NCBI GenBank assembly: GCA_963780045.1
Contig: CAVZZZ010000001.1
Location: forward strand, 3,844,001 to 3,908,000
Length of the DNA stretch: 64,000 nucleotides
Reading direction: 5' to 3'
Source of the DNA: JANXQG01 sp963780045
GTDB lineage: Bacteria; Planctomycetota; Planctomycetia; Pirellulales; Thermoguttaceae
Shown: one piece after another, positions 19,369 to 28,745 of the stretch
Numbering within the stretch: position 1 is the stretch's first letter
How the letters are laid out: the number at the start of each line of letters is the position of its first letter
The notes under the pieces: model-generated
Database searches by the model: none
Seen by the model: only the letters and a program-made list of their open reading frames with translations
What the model was told of the DNA's origin: nothing
Position numbers and translations under genes: made by a program

Positions 19369-19796
19369 TGCGGTATCTGCTCGATACGAATATCGTCTCT
19401 GAGCTGCGCAAAGGAGCGCGCTGCCATACGGCGGTAGCTACTTGGGAAAAGGCCGAACTGATTCCGCACGGCGGCGCTATTTCGGTGCTCACAATTGGCG
19501 AAGTCCGCAAGGGTATTGACTTGATCACGAATCGCGACCCGCAGCAAGCTGCGCGGCTGGAATCGTGGTTGACACGCCTGCGCCGGGATTTCGCGAACCG
19601 TATCCTGCCCGTTTCAAGAGAAGTCGCCGAGGAATGGGGCCGTTTGAACGCGCATCGTCCGCTACCCGCCGTTGACTCCTTGCTCGCGGCGACGGCCAAG
19701 GTACACGACTTGGTCTTGGCGACGCGGAACGTGAACGACTTGCGTGGAATTGGCGTTAACATGGTCAATCCATTCGAGTTTGCCTCTAGACCATGA
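19368..19796 (+). CDS. vapC: PIN-domain ribonuclease toxin, VapC/FitB-like
   Basis: A 142-residue PIN protein. Acidic catalytic residues are visible: Asp6 and Glu12 in YLLDTNIVSEL, Glu in LTIGEVRKGI, Asp in PAVDSLLAATAK and the terminal TRNVNDLRGI aspartate. PIN toxins of this kind cut specific RNAs. The start ATG overlaps the antitoxin stop (TGATG). Length and motifs are complete, so the toxin is probably functional and needs the DUF104 antitoxin upstream. Expression is likely autoregulated by the pair, but no operator was identified. Confidence 0.88.
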   Translation: MRYLLDTNIVSELRKGARCHTAVATWEKAELIPHGGAISVLTIGEVRKGIDLITNRDPQQAARLESWLTRLRRDFANRILPVSREVAEEWGRLNAHRPLPAVDSLLAATAKVHDLVLATRNVNDLRGIGVNMVNPFEFASRP

Positions 19797-19857
19797 AGGA
19801 CTCCCGCGGGGCCCAGCAGATCTTCCAACCAACGCCTTAACCTGAACGAGTACCAGC

Positions 19858-21178
19858 ATGCGATTAGTCTTGTTCTCCGTCATCGCCACCAGCCTTTTTC
19901 CCCTGTCGAACGTTTTCGCGGCGGAAGAGCCGCCCGGCGCGGTCGACAGTCTCCACCATTGAGAACCTCAGGCCCGCCCGGCCGCAAATCCCGGACCGCG
20001 TGTTCAATCTCGCCGATTTCGGCGCCGTCGGCGACGGGAAGACGCTGAATACGGCGGCATTCACGAAGGCCATCGCTGCCGTTGAGGACGCGGGCGGCGG
20101 AAGACTCGTTGTGCCGAAAGGTGTCTATCGCACGGCGCCTTTTGCGCTTTGCTCCAAGCTCGACCTGCATCTCGACGCGGGCGCGGTCATCAAGGCGCCC
20201 GAGACCTTCGAGGAACTCGGCCTGGCGCATCCGTCCAAGTTCAAGACCCAGGCCGAAGTCGACGCCGAGTATCGCGTCCCCAAGCCCCTGATCAGCGGAC
20301 GCTCGCTTCACGACGTGGCGATCACCGGACCAGGCACGATCGACGGCAGCGGGCGGCATTGGTGGGAGTGGTCCGAGGCGGCCGCGCGCCATCTGGCCAA
20401 GAAGGAGCCTGGCCGCGTGAGCTACCGCCGCCCGCACATGGTTGTCATCGACGGCTGCGACCGCCTGCTGGTGGCCGACGTCACGCTCACCAACTCGCCG
20501 ATGTTCCACCTCGTGCCGCGGCGGATACACGACCTGACGATCGAACGCGTCAAAGTCCACACACCGCACGACGCGCCGAACACCGACGCCATCGACCCCG
20601 GACCGGGCACCAATTTCTGGATTCACGACTGCGATCTCGACACGGGCGACGACGACATTGTAATCAAGAACGGCGGCACGAACATCCTCATCGAAAACAA
20701 CACGATCAAGCACGGCCACGGCATCTCCATCGGTTCCGAAACCGCAAGCGGCGTCCGCAACATGCTCGTCCGCGACTGCACGATGACCGGCACGGACAAC
20801 GGCGTTCGCATCAAGTCGATGCGCGGCGCGGGCGGACTGGTCGAAAACGTCCGCTACACACGTATTGCGATGAAAAACGTCGGCAATGCGATCGTCATCC
20901 AGCTCAACTACACCGACGCCAACCGGCCCAACTTCAGGGGCGACCAGCGGCTGGTGCCCGCGGTGCGCGACATCCTTCTCGATCACCTCACCATCGAAGG
21001 CGCGCGGAATGCCGGCGTCATCGTCGGCCTGCCCGACAGCCGCATCACCGGCGTCACGCTGCGGGACATTACGCTGTCGGCCGAGAAAGATTTTTATATT
21101 CACGACGCCGAGGAACCGGTCTTCGAGCGCGTCACGCGGACGATCAAGAAAGGCGTGGGGCCAGCGAAAAGACCGTAA
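19858..21178 (+). CDS. Glycoside hydrolase family 28 (polygalacturonase-like), one frameshift
   Basis: A secreted pectin-degrading enzyme of the right-handed beta-helix GH28 family. The signal peptide MRLVLFSVIATSLFPLSNVF starts at ATG 19858. After about 25 codons the frame shifts by one extra base near 19930, and the mature domain continues as NLRPARPQIPDRVFNLADFG. Catalytic features are present: NTDAIDPGPG, the Asp pair in DTGDDDIVIK, the histidine in HGISIGSE and the Arg-Ile-Lys in VRIKSMRG. These residues are the general acid and water-activating aspartates of GH28. Together with the PL4 lyase and GH29 fucosidase downstream it suggests rhamnogalacturonan or pectin turnover. It sits between two toxin-antitoxin modules. 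Confidence 0.87.
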
Positions 21179-21285
21179 TAACCTGGAAATCGCGCTCGGT
21201 TCGGAGACGGAATGCTGGAATTCACGGTTCTTTTCAGGTAGAATTGCAGCACCAGCAGGAAAATAGTGAAAGGCATCGACCTAAA

Positions 21286-21543
21286 ATGAAGACCGTTGTC
21301 ACAGCCGCTGAAGCCAAGACCCATTTCTCGCGTCTGCTGCGGGATGTTGAGGCGGGCGAGACGATCGCGATCTCCAAGCGCGACGAGACCCTGGCATTCC
21401 TCGTTCCGCGCGCACGGTTGGAAACGCTGGCCGAGACGATGGAGATCCTAAGCAATGCGGCCGCTATGAAAGCAATCCGGCAGCACCAGGCCGGAAAACT
21501 CTCCTTTCATCCACTGAGCGCGCTGGATGAAGACGAAAGTTGA
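21286..21543 (+). CDS. Phd/YefM-type antitoxin
   Basis: An 85-residue protein starting MKTVVTAAEAKTHFSRLLRD, the conserved DNA-binding N-terminus of the Phd/YefM family, followed by VEAGETIAISKRDETLAFLV. The C-terminal helical part (METMEIL to HQAGKLSFHPLS) is the usual toxin-binding tail. The ATG at 21286 is preceded by a weak purine stretch. The toxin-like gene downstream overlaps it by 17 bp but is interrupted by a stop codon, so this antitoxin may now lack an active partner. Confidence 0.85.
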   Translation: MKTVVTAAEAKTHFSRLLRDVEAGETIAISKRDETLAFLVPRARLETLAETMEILSNAAAMKAIRQHQAGKLSFHPLSALDEDES

Positions 21544-21823
21544 GATCTCCGACCAGGTCTTGGAATTCGTGCGGTCGCTCGCGCCCGTGCCGCGCCGGTC
21601 GCTTCGCTCTGGCCTACGGGGACTGGAGGACGACCGCGGTGACATCAAGCAGCTTGAAGGGGAGTTGGCGGGCTGGTGCCGTTTGCGTGTGAAGAGCTAG
21701 CGTGTCATCTTTCGTTATGAAATCGTAGAGGGCAAGAGGGTTGGGCGCTGCGTCTTCGCGGAGCGCTGCGAGTTGGTATACGAGCTTTTCGCTGAAGCAA
21801 TGAAACGGCTGCTGGAACCGTAA
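21527..21823 (+). pseudogene. RelE/ParE-type toxin gene interrupted by an in-frame amber codon
   Basis: The frame opens at ATG 21527 (MKTKVEISDQVLEFVRSLAP) inside the end of the antitoxin gene. It reads to WCRLRVKS, then TAG at 21698-21700, and continues in the same frame as RVIFRYEIVEGKRVGRCVFA to TAA 21821-21823. RelE-type toxins normally have a tyrosine here (a pattern like 'RVGDYRVIYR'), so a TAC-to-TAG change explains the stop. The C-terminal half carries the conserved beta strands needed for mRNA cleavage, so the truncated product should be inactive. A sequencing substitution cannot be excluded. Confidence 0.8.
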
Positions 21824-21831
21824 AGCGGAGA

Positions 21832-22050
21832 TCACAGGCGGCGATGGTCCGACGGCGTCGACGGTTCGGCGGCGGATTCACGCAAAAACGCGTCGAGCTT
21901 GGGACGCCGCTCCGGGGATGCGATCAACTGTTCCCACTGCTCGTCGCCCTGGCGAGCGAGAAGGAACCGCGCAAAATCGGCGACCTCGGTACGTTTGGCC
22001 TCGGGCAATGATTCGCAAATGCGGATAAGTTCTTCAGTTTGCGTGCTCAT
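21832..22050 (-). CDS. DUF2281-like small antitoxin-type protein (72 aa)
   Basis: A small helical protein starting MSTQTEELIRICESLPEAKR, then EVADFARFLLARQGDEQWEQ. The spacing 'LPExxxxEVxDFxxFL' is typical of DUF2281/VapB-like antitoxins. It is convergent with the broken RelE gene, whose stop is 8 bp away. No cognate toxin gene lies on either side on the same strand, so it is an orphan or has another role. The start ATG 22050 is the only one that gives the full motif. Confidence 0.65.
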   Translation of the reverse strand: MSTQTEELIRICESLPEAKRTEVADFARFLLARQGDEQWEQLIASPERRPKLDAFLRESAAEPSTPSDHRRL

Positions 22051-22152
22051 AGCTCAATTCTACCTCGCGAGATGCGGTCTGCAAACCCGTGCTCTAAAGC
22101 ATTGACCGCCCTCCTGACCTAGGCCATACTAGGCGTCGGGAGGAGAATCGTC

Positions 22153-23496
22153 ATGCAACGTCGTCAGTTTCTTAGAACCACGGCTGCTGGGCTGGCCGTT
22201 TCGGCCTTGGGAGTACACGTCGCCGGTGCCGATGAGCGGAAGAGCTATCGCGTCGGGCTCATCGGGACCGGCTGGTACGGCAAGAGCGACCTCTGGCGGC
22301 TGATCCAGGTGGCGCCGGTCGAGGTCGTGTCGCTGTGCGACGTCGATCAGCGGCAACTTGCGGGCGCGGCGGAAATGGCGGCGGTGCGGCAGAAATCGCA
22401 CAAAACGCCGCGGAAGTATGCCGACTTCAAGAAAATGCTCAAGGAGAAGGACCTCGATATCGTCCTCATCGGCACGCCCGACCACTGGCACGCCCTGCAG
22501 ATGATCGCGGCGGTCGAGTCGGGCGTCGACGTCTATTGCCAGAAGCCGATCAGCCGCGACGTTCTCGAGGGCGAGGCGATGGTCGCCGCCGCCCGCAAGC
22601 ACGGCCGCGTCGTGCAGGTCGGCACGCAGCGCAAGAGCACGCCGCACCTGATCGAGGCTAAGAAGAACATCGTCGCCCCCGGCATGTTGGGCAAGGTCGG
22701 GCATGTGGAGATTTGCTGCTACTATCACATGCGAGCCAACGGCAACCCGCCCGTCACCGCCGTGCCCGACTTTTTCGACTACGAAACGTGGACCGGCCCC
22801 GCCCCGCTGCGGCCCTACGACGGCCTTCCGCACGTGCGCTGGTGGCGGACGTTCATGGAATACGGCAACGGCATCGTCGGCGACATGTGCGTCCACATGT
22901 TGGACACGACGCGCTGGATGCTCGGCCTCGGCTGGCCGAAGCGCGTCTGGTCCACGGGCGGCATTTTCGTCGACAAAGGAGGCAAGTCGAACATTAGCGA
23001 CACGCAAACGGCCGAGTTTGATTATGACGGCCTCACCGTCACGTGGCAGCATCGCAGTTGGGGCCCGCCGCCCGACCCGCAGTATCCCTGGGCGATGACG
23101 CTTTTCGGCGACAAAGGGATGCTCAAGGCGAGCGTGATGAGCTACGACTTCATCCCGCAGGGAAAAGGCAAGGCGATCCATCGCGACTGCGTCTACGAGC
23201 GCGAGCAATTCCCCGAGGACGTGACCGAGAAGGACATCGAGCTGCACGCCGCGCCCGCCACGCGCGGCCACTTGAAGGATTTTCTCGCCGCCATCGAATC
23301 CCGCGGCAGGCCCGTGGCCGATATCGAGGAAGGGCACATCTCAACCGCCTCCTGCATCCTCGCGAACGTCTCGATGCAGTTGGGCCGCCCGCTCGCTTAC
23401 GATCCGGCGACGAAGCAAGTTGCCGGCGATGCCGAAGCGACTCGGCTGCTCCGCCGGCAATACCGCGCGGAATATCAACACCCCTGGGCGACTTGA
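22153..23496 (+). CDS. Gfo/Idh/MocA-family oxidoreductase with Tat signal
   Basis: A 447-residue protein with a twin-arginine start (MQRRQFLRTTAAGLAVSALG). The nucleotide-binding motif is RVGLIGTGWYGKSDL, and the catalytic-lysine signature is VYCQKPISRDVLEGEAM, with CQKP replacing the more common EKP. The histidine-containing GTPDHWHALQ and the domain GNGIVGDMCVHMLDTTRWML are typical for the planctomycete dehydrogenase group. It probably oxidises a sugar or polyol with a bound NAD(P) after Tat export. GGAGG precedes the ATG at 9-12 nt. It faces the same way as the GxGYxYP gene, 75 bp away, and may be cotranscribed with it. Confidence 0.92.
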   Translation: MQRRQFLRTTAAGLAVSALGVHVAGADERKSYRVGLIGTGWYGKSDLWRLIQVAPVEVVSLCDVDQRQLAGAAEMAAVRQKSHKTPRKYADFKKMLKEKDLDIVLIGTPDHWHALQMIAAVESGVDVYCQKPISRDVLEGEAMVAAARKHGRVVQVGTQRKSTPHLIEAKKNIVAPGMLGKVGHVEICCYYHMRANGNPPVTAVPDFFDYETWTGPAPLRPYDGLPHVRWWRTFMEYGNGIVGDMCVHMLDTTRWMLGLGWPKRVWSTGGIFVDKGGKSNISDTQTAEFDYDGLTVTWQHRSWGPPPDPQYPWAMTLFGDKGMLKASVMSYDFIPQGKGKAIHRDCVYEREQFPEDVTEKDIELHAAPATRGHLKDFLAAIESRGRPVADIEEGHISTASCILANVSMQLGRPLAYDPATKQVAGDAEATRLLRRQYRAEYQHPWAT

Positions 23497-23571
23497 TGTC
23501 GAATACGTACTTCCTCAAACTGAGAACGGCAGGGCGGTACAATAAGTAACTTTCCACTGGCGGACTATCAA

Positions 23572-25394
23572 GTGCGGCTTAGTACGACCCTGTGCCTGTT
23601 TTTCGCGGCGTGCTTCCAGTCGCCCGTTTTCGCGCAGGAAAGAGCCGAACGTCAAGCGAATCGACCCGGTCATGCGCCGCCGTCGCCAGCGACCTCGCAG
23701 GGGGAGGAAAGGAGGCTACCCCTTTACACGTATACGCTGACGCAGGGCCGCACGCCGAAGTGCTACGATGAAGCTGCTGGCGGCCGCCACACTGCAAGGG
23801 AACATCAACAGAAAGTCGCCCCAACTCTACGTCTTGTCATGCACGAACGCCCGCCCGCAATTCTGGCTCGACGTGCTTCGCAACGACGGCCGCTGGCTTG
23901 CCGGCCGGCAGATCGTTCCCCTGCCTGACCTGACAGCGCTCGTCAAGCTTGCCGGCGACGGGCTGAAGGGGGCGATTATCTGGGACCCTGCCGTCCCCGC
24001 CAGCGTCAATGTGGCCACCACGCTCGCGGGCGTGTGCGACGCCGTCGTGCTCAGCCCGGAGTACGCCCGGCGATTTCTGGACAAGTGGCGGCTGCGGGTC
24101 CTCTACGACTTGCGCGGAAAATTCACCGGCGCCCAGACCGGCAGCAAGAAGAACGACGCCTATCGCTGGGCCGTGCGGGAATGCCTGGCGCAAGGCCGGT
24201 GTTCGTCGCACCGGTTGTGCCTGTTCGAAGACGCCTTCGCCACCCGCGCGAGGGGACGTCGGCTATGTCGTGACGCGCGACTGGGCGGTCCGCAACCGCG
24301 CCTTTGTGCTGGACCTCTCGCCGTGGGGCGACGAGCCGCCGGCCGATGATCCTGCCCAGCGCGTCGGTCTGGACTTGGAGACTTACAAGCTGGTCCTGGC
24401 CGAGACCCTCCGCCAGTCCGCGGGAAAGCACATGACCGAACTGACGGGTTTCTCCGTCATGTCCAAGTACTCCGACCAGCCCGCGCGCCGGAGCATCCAC
24501 CGGGAGGTGCCGACCGAGTGGCAATCGGTCTGGCTGATGTCTCCTTACAACTGTTACCAGAACACCATTTCCAGCGACTGCTTCAACCAGTCGCTTCACA
24601 GCCAGGCGCCCCGCCGGGCGCTCAAGCAGCGGAGTGTCCGGCAGGCGCCGGCGCTGCGGAACAAGGCCTACCTTTGCTTCTTGATGGCGGATTACGATTC
24701 GGCCACGCCGCTCTATGATTTCCTGCCGACGCATTGGCGGGATCCGGGTCGCGGGCAGATTCCGCTCGCCTGGGGCATTGATCCCGATTTGCTGGAAACC
24801 TTTCCCGACCTCATCGCCTACTTCTACGAGACCGCCACGCCGGACGACACTTTTACCGCCGACGCCAGTGCCGCGGGCTATATGAACCCCAACCGGGTTG
24901 GCAAAGAGTACTTGCCGCTGTTCGTGCGGCACAACCGGCAGTTCTTTCGCGAGGCCGACATGACCATCGCCCCGATGGTGTTGGATCAGGACCAGCCCTC
25001 GCCGGAGGTCAAGGACGCCTTCCGGCAATTCGCCCCCGACGGCTTTGCGACCATCGTGCAGGACGAGCATGGCGGCGGTGGAAGACTCCCCGATCGACAA
25101 ATTTGGAAGGGAATGCCGGTTATCGAGCTGCTCAACGATGCATGCAATTGCAAGGACCCGCACCAACTCGCCGCGATCATTGCCAATGCCGTCAAAGGCC
25201 GCGGCAACAAGCTTCCCGGGTTCTACTTCTTCCGCACCGTCTGGGTGGGGCCCGCGACGATCGCCCGCGCGGTGGCCGCTCTGCGGCGCGAACACGCGGA
25301 TATCGACTTTGAGGTCGTGGGACCGCAGGCCTTCTTTGCTCTTTTCAAGCAGTCCCAGGTTGGCCGCGCGCAGCGGACGTCGCCACCGCTGTAG
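23572..25394 (+). CDS. GxGYxYP-type putative glycoside-hydrolase-like secreted protein, two frameshifts
   Basis: The signal peptide starts at GTG 23572 (MRLSTTLCLFFAACFQSPVF, then AQE). The frame moves between 23690 and 23770, after which the protein continues MKLLAAATLQGNINRKSPQL, a standard opening of GxGYxYP proteins. It moves again near 24200-24245, continuing ARGDVGYVVTRDWAVRNRAF. The later parts LTGFSVMSKYSD, LCFLMADYDSATPLYDFLP, WGIDPDLLETFPDLIAYFYE and AGYMNPNR match this family, with GYMNP in place of the classical GYxYP. The family is assumed to act on carbohydrates but its activity is not established. Both shifts can be repaired by removing one base each. Confidence 0.72.
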
Positions 25395-25412
25395 AGGGCC
25401 GTAAACTTGCGC

Positions 25413-25679
25413 ATGAAAACTACGCCCGCGAAGCCGGAAAAACGGTGCAAGCCCGGTCACCCGAGGCCGGAGATATGGTTCTTCCGATTCTGCGATGTGA
25501 CGGTGGTGGCAGGCGGAATCACCTTCGTGGCAGGCGCCACGACGGGACACGCCGTGCTCTTCAACGTCGGCCTTGTCCTGGCTATGATTGGCACGATCCT
25601 TTCGTGCGTGCCCTTGTGCGGTGCTGCCACTATGCTTTACATCGAATGGGTGCGTCGCCATTGGAAACCAAGGAAGTAG
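25413..25679 (+). CDS. Small two-helix membrane protein (88 aa)
   Basis: ATG 25413 begins MKTTPAKPEKRCKPGHPRPE, a basic cytoplasmic tail. Two hydrophobic stretches follow (VTVVAGGITFVAGATTG and VLFNVGLVLAMIGTILSCVP, then LCGAAT), ending in a basic WVRRHWKPRK. The positive-inside pattern puts both ends in the cytoplasm. No family recognised. It starts 18 bp after the GxGYxYP gene and 28 bp before the macro-domain gene, so all three may be on one transcript. Confidence 0.5.
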   Translation: MKTTPAKPEKRCKPGHPRPEIWFFRFCDVTVVAGGITFVAGATTGHAVLFNVGLVLAMIGTILSCVPLCGAATMLYIEWVRRHWKPRK

Positions 25680-25707
25680 CTTCCTTAATAGGGGCGGGAG
25701 GCAGCGC

Positions 25708-26173
25708 GTGGCGCACGTGGCGGTGATTGACGGCGATCTGCTCGACCAGGACGTCGAGGTGATCGTCAACGCGTGGAACCGGAACATAATTCCTTGGTGG
25801 CTCCTGCTGCCGCGCGGGGTCTCCGGAGGGATCAAGAGGCGCGGGACGCAGCCCGTTTCGAGAGCTTGGCAGGAAAGGCCCGATTCCATTAGGCGGCGCC
25901 GTCGAGACCAGCGCCGGCAGGCTGCCGTTCAGGGCGATCATTCACGTCGCAGGTATTAACATGGTCTGGCGCTGCTCGGAACAGTCCATTCGGCGTTCGG
26001 TTCGCAACGCCATGAGCCTTGCCTCCGCGCGTGGCTACCGCTCGATTGCGTTCCCCTTGATCGGTGCAGGGAGTGGAGGTGGGAGCCCCAACCGTGTGCT
26101 TGCATACATCTTGGACGAGCTGAGGTTAATCGAGTTCGATGGCGAAGTCCGTATTGTGCGCTTCTTGGACTGA
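25708..26173 (+). CDS. Macro-domain protein (ADP-ribose binding/deacylase type), one frameshift
   Basis: The protein begins at GTG 25708, with GGGAGG six bases before it, and reads HVAVIDGDLLDQDVEVIVNA, the first strand and the Asn-Ala of the macro domain, then IIPWWLLLPRGVSGGIKRRG. One extra base near 25848 shifts the frame; the rest continues FRELGRKGPIPLGGAVETSA, IIHVAGINMVW and YRSIAFPLIGAGSGGG, the phosphate-binding loop. Macro domains remove or bind ADP-ribose and O-acetyl-ADP-ribose. The corrected product is 154 residues, a stand-alone macro domain. It converges with the NYN nuclease-like gene; their ends are 62 bp apart. Confidence 0.82.
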
Positions 26174-26235
26174 TTACCGCGAGCCTTCCAGCCAGCAATC
26201 TCCGATCGCTGCAAGAATCGTGTCTTTTGCTGGCT

Positions 26236-26863
26236 TCATGGCTTCGCGCGGTAATCGTTCGGATCGAGGCAAGCGTCGTACAAGGCGCGGTCAATCTCGA
26301 CCCAGTCGGTTTTGTTGATGCCCCGTGTGTTATCGTACGTCGGGCTTGCCGGAAACGCGCAGGCCAGCTTGATCCAGCGATTCTGCGCCGCCGAGATGCT
26401 GCGGACCTCGTCGGCCACTTCGGAAAGGTCCTGGTCCTGACTGAAGATCAGCGCCACGTCAAATTGATTTTCACGGGCCATGCGGACCACGTCCAAGGCG
26501 ATGCGGATGTCGATTCCCTTCTCTTGGCCGACCAGCACCGTCGTCGTACCGCCGCGCGGAAGTTGCACAGTCTGGTTCCGATACTTCAGGTGCCGCGAAA
26601 ACGTGTGAACGCGCCGTGTCCCGAGAACCGCCAACTTCGCGGTCCAGAAGTGGTTCCAGAAGGGATCGTCCTTTGTGCTCGGCAGGCCCGTATAGAACCG
26701 CGTCTGTCCGAGGGTCCACCCTTTGGAATGGCAAATCGCCCGTTGCCAGTTTCAACGGGTCGTAATTCGGCCAAGTATACCCGAAGGCTTCTTTCGCCGC
26801 GTGGAAGAGGTTCTGGCCATCGAAGAAAGCGATGGTCCGCTTGACAGGTGGTTCAGCCGGCAT
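26236..26863 (-). CDS. NYN (LabA/DUF88-type) domain protein, one frameshift
   Basis: A PIN-like NYN protein. The start VKRTIAFFDGQNLFHAAKEA is the typical first strand with the catalytic Asp and Asn. After LKLAT, near 26742, the frame shifts and continues ICHSKGWTLGQTRFYTGLPS, then WTAKLAVLGTRRVHTFSRHL. The C-terminal part has the other acidic residues: EKGIDIRIALDVVRMAREN and IFSQDQDLSEVADEVR. NYN proteins are predicted metal-dependent RNases. Corrected length is about 209 residues. The convergent partner is a macro-domain gene; the association may be accidental. Confidence 0.8.
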
Positions 26864-27095
26864 ATGCCATTCCTTTGGCGGCTAGAAGATGGGCAAGAAA
26901 GAAATAACCCCGCAAGAGGCCTTTCGGCTGGTCCTGCGGGGAGCAATTTCTACTCTCATTATCGGCTCCGAGTCGGCGAAAGTCTAGGGCCTCAATCATC
27001 TTTATTGTGACATTATGACAGTTAATCGCCAACCATGCATTGAATCCGGTCGCGGAGTCCCGGTTGGCCCCCCGACGCGTTGCGCTGTCGCCGTA

Positions 27096-28508
27096 TCACC
27101 GCGATCGATCTCGCGAGGTTTCCTTCTTCGCCTCGGCGGCCCTGAACGCAGCAAGGTACTCGGCCTGAAAACGGTCCATGGCCGCGCCGTCCGCCGTGCA
27201 TGAATCCCAGGGCAAATCGGGCCGTGGCGGCAAGGCGTACGCGGGGCGTAGGCCGCGAACCGTGCTTGAAAACTCCTTGCCCCACAACTTCTCGCGGTCA
27301 TCAACCGTGAGTAGCCCGGTCAGGCGGCTCACATCACCGGCGCCGGGGTGGTCGTGCAGGCCCCAGTTGAGCCAGCCGCAGGCCATGGGGGAAGTAACTT
27401 CGATCAGCCGCCGGCACCAGCGGGCCTGCTGCTCTTCTCCCGCCGGCCGGCCGCCCTTTTCCAGCGGCCCGCCGCCGGACCAGCCGAATTCGCCGATGAC
27501 CAGCGGCAACCCCGGCTTCGCACACTCGCGCGCCATGCATTCCAAGACCGCGAGGTTGGCCTCTTCGGCGGCGTGGTTCTCGTACTGATAAACTCCGCGG
27601 GCCAACGGATAGTAGTGCAGCTCCATGAAATCGAGATGCCTGGCAATCAAGTCGGGCCGAAAGGCGGCGTATTGCCCGGCCGCCATCCGCTGCGCGGGCA
27701 CGGACCACTGCACAAGCCCAACCGTGACAAGGGCCTTTGTATCGGCGGCGTGAATCGCCTTGGCCTGCCGCGCGACCCAAGCCTCCGCCAGGCTTTCGCG
27801 AAATCGCTGGTAGTCGGCGAGAAGCGGTGACGGCCCCGAGGTGCTGGCCGGCGGCGGGACCACTGGCCGGCCGTGCGCGGTACGCCAGGCGGCCCACTTC
27901 ACCCGCGATCGGGCGGTATCCCATGCTACGGCCGGCTCGTTGCGGAGATCGTAGGCCCAGATCGTAGTGCGGCCGCGATAGCGGCCCGCAAACATCCGCC
28001 AGAAATCTTCCAAGGCCCCGAGACATTCTTCATTGCCGAAGTCCGCAGTGACATCGCCCAGCGATGCCGCCCAGGCAGGAATGCCTTCCCAGGCGTCGGG
28101 ACCGGTGGGATGCAGGTACAGGCCCGTCTCATCAGCCAGATCGAGCATCCGATCGAATTTCGCCAGCCCCTTGGCATCAAGCCGGCCTTTTTGCGTGTAG
28201 AAGGAACCGAAACTTACGAATACCCGAGCTACGTTAAGCCCCATCCGCTTCATTCGCTGAAAATCCCGCCGCGTGGCATCCGCGTCGAACTGCTTCCAGA
28301 CCTGAGGCGCCCAGCCTGTGCCCGGCCGATAGTAGGTGACGCCGCACGGCACGAATCGCCCGGCCGCCGGGTCGGCAAAACCGTGTCGGGCGATGTCGAC
28401 ATGGATGCGGGGCGGTGCCGGAACCGCCGGCCCGTCCGCGGCAACGACCCGCACCGCGGCCGACAGCAACACACAGTGGAGAATGACTCTTGGCGAATTA
28501 CTCACCAT
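27096..28508 (-). CDS. Secreted GH5-like (clan GH-A) glycoside hydrolase
   Basis: A 470-residue protein with a signal peptide (MVSNSPRVILHCVLLSAAV, cleaved near VVAADG). The TIM-barrel landmarks of clan GH-A are present: MGLNVARVFVSFGSF, the acid/base Glu191 in AYDLRNEPAVAW, MELHYYP, and the nucleophile Glu340 in VIGEFGWSGG. Similar planctomycete proteins are annotated as cellulase or mannanase-like, but the substrate cannot be set from sequence alone. ATG 28508 was preferred to an upstream ATG at 28544 because GGAAAG lies 9 nt before it and a clean signal peptide follows. It is divergent from the thioredoxin-like gene at 28746. Confidence 0.85.
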   Translation of the reverse strand: MVSNSPRVILHCVLLSAAVRVVAADGPAVPAPPRIHVDIARHGFADPAAGRFVPCGVTYYRPGTGWAPQVWKQFDADATRRDFQRMKRMGLNVARVFVSFGSFYTQKGRLDAKGLAKFDRMLDLADETGLYLHPTGPDAWEGIPAWAASLGDVTADFGNEECLGALEDFWRMFAGRYRGRTTIWAYDLRNEPAVAWDTARSRVKWAAWRTAHGRPVVPPPASTSGPSPLLADYQRFRESLAEAWVARQAKAIHAADTKALVTVGLVQWSVPAQRMAAGQYAAFRPDLIARHLDFMELHYYPLARGVYQYENHAAEEANLAVLECMARECAKPGLPLVIGEFGWSGGGPLEKGGRPAGEEQQARWCRRLIEVTSPMACGWLNWGLHDHPGAGDVSRLTGLLTVDDREKLWGKEFSSTVRGLRPAYALPPRPDLPWDSCTADGAAMDRFQAEYLAAFRAAEAKKETSRDRSR

Positions 28509-28745
28509 GCGATTCAACTTTCCATGCGGAGATTGTGCTGTCAAGCCCGTAAGAGGCTTCTTTTGGCAGTTGCAGCAGCTTGCACGGGATATTGCCTACG
28601 AACCAGTTTGAGAAAAAGCCGTCGATTCGTCGTTATAAGGCCCGCCTGACCCCTTTCGCATCGTAGGGCTTACTGGCAAAATAGTTAAGTACCGTCTCGT
28701 CCGCATTTTGCCCTTCCCACTCACCTGCATGATTGGAGAGTAGTT

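Noticed and set aside
20149..21543. 464-codon open frame overlapping the GH28 gene
   Set aside because: Only the last 85 codons, the Phd antitoxin from ATG 21286, are convincing; the rest is a shifted reading of GH28.
21698..21700. TAG in the RelE gene as a recoded codon (pyrrolysine or read-through)
   Set aside because: No sign of recoding elements or of other in-frame TAG codons in intact genes; a point mutation or read error is simpler.
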